Part shown: piece after piece, positions 4,260 through 5,995 of the stretch
How positions within the stretch are numbered: the first letter of the stretch is position 1
Layout: each line of letters starts with the position of its first letter
Assembly (NCBI GenBank): GCA_014872655.1
Contig: WHHJ01000082.1
Span: forward strand, 1 to 5,995
Reading direction: 5' to 3'
DNA from: Clostridia bacterium
GTDB lineage: Bacteria; Bacillota; Clostridia; Oscillospirales; UBA644
Length of the DNA stretch: 5,995 bases
Program-made: the position numbers and the translations under genes
The notes under the pieces: generated by a model
Databases searched by the model: none
Seen by the model: only the letters and a program-made list of their open reading frames with translations
What the model was told of the DNA's origin: nothing

Positions 4260-5617
4260 AAAAATGGTCGATAAAAACCCGGCTGGTTTTACTGCACACG
4301 GGATTGATGATTCTGGTAATCGGCATCATGCTGGCGATCTTATTTTCCATCAGTTCCCGCGAGGTTTTAACCAACGTACAAAACACATTGGAACAGCGGG
4401 TGTCACAGGCCGCCGAATGGATCGAATACGACGGACATCTGAAATTTGACAAGGACCTGTTGGAACTCAAAGACGGTGTTTATTTGTCTGTATATGAAGC
4501 CGACGATCCGGATCTGATTTACGGTAAAATCCCGTATGGCTTTGCGTATGATCTGCCTTTTGAAGACGGGCACCTGCGAACTATATCGGCAGGAGATACA
4601 GAATATTGCGTATTGGATATGGTTTTTGACATCGAGCAATATCATCCGCTGGTGGTTCGGGGAATCGTATCGGTCAGCGACGCGGAAAAGGATGTGCGCA
4701 ACACCGTTTATCTGGCGTTGATTTTGTCTCCGTTTCTACTGCTTTTAACAGCTTTTTGCGGATATCTGCTCAGCCGAAAAGCACTGCAGCCGGTAGCCCG
4801 TATCACGCAGACGGTACAAAAGATTCAAAAAGAAAAAGACTTGTCCAAACGGGTGCAATTAGGCGCCGGCAAAGACGAGATCTATACCTTAGCCCAAACG
4901 TTTGACCAACTGCTCGACGGACTGGAAGCCGGCATCAAACGGGAAAAACAATTTACCAGCGACGTCGCACACGAATTGCGCACGCCGATCAGCGTGGTTT
5001 TAATGCAATGTGAGGGACTGCTCGCGCAACCGTTAGACGAACCAACCCGCGAACAAATTCAGGTTATTTACCGTAAAGTTCAATCGATGTCGGAAATGAT
5101 TGCACAGCTGCTGATGCTTTCCCGTGCAGACCAAGGCCGAGCTCCGCTGCACATGGAACAACTGGACTTCAGCCAGCTCAGCCAAATCACGGTGGAAGAA
5201 TTTACCGAGACGGCACGCGCCAAAAATATTTCGATTGATGCGCAGATCCAACCCGGCTTATTGCTGACGGGGGATCAGACGCTGCTCATCCGTTTGTGGA
5301 ACAACCTGCTGCAAAACGCGATTCGATACACCGACCCCGGCGGCCATATTCGAGTATCGGTCCGAGCCGAAGAGCAAACCGTTCTGATGCAGGTCGGGGA
5401 TGACGGGATCGGCATTGCCCCCGAACACCTGGAGCATATCTGGGAACGCTTTTATCAGGTAGATCCCTCGCGCAGCGGCGGCGGCAGCGGCTTAGGTCTT
5501 TCGCTGGTGCAATGGATTATCCAAGCCCACCATGCGCAAATTGACGTACAAAGCCAGCCCGGCAAGGGAACCACCTTTACCTGCCGCTTTACGAGGCAAA
5601 AGCCGCCCACCGACTGA
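4256..5617 (+). CDS. Membrane sensor histidine kinase (HAMP, HisKA, HATPase_c)
   Basis: This 453-aa kinase is the partner of the regulator upstream, with which it overlaps by ATGA; GGGGAG at 4243-4248 is the ribosome site. TM1 is about residues 10-31. An extracytoplasmic sensor region of about 120 residues (33-151) with no recognised fold follows, then TM2 about 152-173 and a HAMP linker about 173-226 (ending in QTFDQLLDGLE). The dimerisation and phosphoacceptor helix is FTSDVAHELRTP, with His239 as the phosphorylated residue. The ATPase domain has the N box NNLLQNAIRYT (349-359, Asn354), the G1 box DDGIGI (382-387), the F box WERFYQVDPSRS (396-407) and the G2 box GGGSGLGLSLV (408-418). All catalytic motifs are intact and length is normal. 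The signal is unknown; PepSY proteins next to such kinases suggest a cell-envelope or peptide-related cue, which is inference. Confidence -1.
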   Translation: MKKWSIKTRLVLLHTGLMILVIGIMLAILFSISSREVLTNVQNTLEQRVSQAAEWIEYDGHLKFDKDLLELKDGVYLSVYEADDPDLIYGKIPYGFAYDLPFEDGHLRTISAGDTEYCVLDMVFDIEQYHPLVVRGIVSVSDAEKDVRNTVYLALILSPFLLLLTAFCGYLLSRKALQPVARITQTVQKIQKEKDLSKRVQLGAGKDEIYTLAQTFDQLLDGLEAGIKREKQFTSDVAHELRTPISVVLMQCEGLLAQPLDEPTREQIQVIYRKVQSMSEMIAQLLMLSRADQGRAPLHMEQLDFSQLSQITVEEFTETARAKNISIDAQIQPGLLLTGDQTLLIRLWNNLLQNAIRYTDPGGHIRVSVRAEEQTVLMQVGDDGIGIAPEHLEHIWERFYQVDPSRSGGGSGLGLSLVQWIIQAHHAQIDVQSQPGKGTTFTCRFTRQKPPTD

Positions 5618-5639
5618 AGGCGGTTCATGCAACTTTTTT
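5603..5639 (+). terminator. Weak candidate terminator overlapping the end of the kinase gene
   Basis: CCGCC (5603-5607), within the last codons of the kinase, pairs with GGCGG (5619-5623) around an 11-nt loop. A run of six T follows only at 5634-5639, about 10 nt after the stem. The short stem and displaced T-run make efficient termination doubtful, so some read-through to the terminator at 5931 is likely. Confidence -1.
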
Positions 5640-5716
5640 GGTATAAAAATGCAGCGACTGCGGTACCAATGCCGGTTACAGTGTAAGCCACATTTGAGAC
5701 AGAAACAAAGTTTAGA

Positions 5717-5785
5717 ATAGAAATGAATTTGGTATAGAAATGAGTTTCTTATAGAAATGAGTTTCATATAGAAATTGATTTCTAT
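5717..5785. repeat. Four tandem 17-bp repeats ending in a perfect palindrome
   Basis: Units start at 5717, 5734, 5751 and 5768, with no bases between them. The consensus is ATAGAAATGAGTTTCTT; the second and third differ at one position, the first and fourth at three or four. The last unit extends into ATAGAAAT-TG-ATTTCTAT (5768-5785), an 8-bp perfect inverted repeat. GAAA and TTTC arms recur across the unit boundaries. The array lies in the 313-bp stretch after the kinase gene, which holds no convincing gene. It could be a multi-site operator, iteron-like binding sites or a variable-number repeat. Confidence -1.
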
Positions 5786-5833
5786 TGTGGTCGAAGTTTT
5801 ACCGGTTAAACAAACCCCATCATAAACGAATGC

Positions 5834-5904
5834 GATCCTGCAAACACCGTTGGATAGGATCTATACATTTTGCGACCCCCGTTTGCAAAATGACAAACCT
5901 GTCA
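5834..5904 (+). other. Cluster of short hairpins upstream of the terminator, possible small RNA
   Basis: Three inverted repeats follow each other: GATCCT (5834-5839) with AGGATC (5856-5861), CATTTTGC (5866-5873) with GCAAAATG (5885-5892), and TGACA-AACC-TGTCA (5891-5904), which overlaps the second by two bases. With the terminator at 5931 they would form a compact folded 3' region. It could be the end of the operon mRNA or an independent small RNA. No clear promoter was found for the latter. Confidence -1.
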
Positions 5905-5930
5905 AGCGACAATCAAACCCAAAACACAAG

Positions 5931-5974
5931 GCCCGCAAACGTCTGACGCCGTTTGCGGGCGTTGTTATTTTTTT
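5931..5974 (+). terminator. Strong Rho-independent terminator
   Basis: GCCCGCAAACG (5931-5941) pairs perfectly with CGTTTGCGGGC (5950-5960) around an 8-nt loop, followed by TTGTTA and a run of eight T (5967-5974). It terminates plus-strand transcription, most likely the kinase operon read-through or a small RNA from the preceding spacer. On the minus strand the corresponding tract is mixed, so it is not clearly bidirectional. Confidence -1.
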
Positions 5975-5995
5975 CGCTATACACTCGTCACCAAA

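Noticed and set aside
5694..5718. Promoter TTGAGA with TAGAAT before the 17-bp repeats
   Set aside because: The spacer is only 13 bp, too short for a normal housekeeping promoter.
5455..5767. Two minus-strand open frames of 78 and 91 codons
   Set aside because: They overlap the 3' end of the kinase gene, are antisense to it, lack ribosome sites and show no domain.
5717..5785. CRISPR array
   Set aside because: The units are contiguous 17-mers without spacers and no cas gene is present.

Overview
The window looks like a chromosomal stretch from a low-to-moderate-GC member of the Bacillota (Firmicutes). This rests on strong purine-rich ribosome binding sites, PepSY-domain and OmpR/HisKA two-component genes of Firmicutes type, AT-rich spacers and a classical Rho-independent terminator. 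Genus-level placement is not possible from the sequence alone; an Erysipelotrichia-like or Clostridia-like gut bacterium is a guess. The code is standard: TGA ends both the response regulator and the kinase gene.

The left part (1 to about 2460) is AT-rich and reads as accessory DNA. It holds the 3' part of a DUF3788-family gene broken by an in-frame TGA (1-396), a small single-pass membrane protein of unknown function with a HEAT-like C-terminus (476-1054), and a stand-alone GNAT acetyltransferase (1481-1906) with its own extended -10 promoter. The two long gene-poor spacers beside the GNAT gene (1055-1480 and 1907-2534) are not featureless. Each contains nested inverted repeats able to fold as RNA (1294-1375 and 2090-2244). 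The GNAT gene and both structured segments lie between two exact 27-bp direct repeats (1061-1087 and 2428-2454). They could therefore be an inserted unit or a relic of one, although no recombinase gene lies inside.

The right part (about 2465-5974) is clearly higher in GC and forms one coherent unit. A promoter region with two tandem 11-bp repeats (2465-2486), of the kind OmpR/PhoB-type regulators bind, precedes a membrane-anchored protein with three PepSY domains (2535-3503). An OmpR-family response regulator (3582-4259) and a HAMP/HisKA/HATPase_c sensor kinase (4256-5617) follow; the last two overlap by ATGA. The likely arrangement is an envelope-sensing operon. The kinase senses outside the membrane and phosphorylates the regulator, which activates the promoter in front of the PepSY gene and so its own operon. 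The PepSY protein is then both the main output and a possible modulator of the kinase or of extracellular proteases. A 10-bp hairpin between the PepSY and regulator genes may set their relative expression.

After the kinase comes a 313-bp non-coding stretch with four tandem 17-bp repeats, then several short hairpins, then a strong terminator at 5931-5974. The terminator is too far from the kinase stop to be its obvious partner, so the stretch may be a long 3' UTR or hold a separate small RNA.
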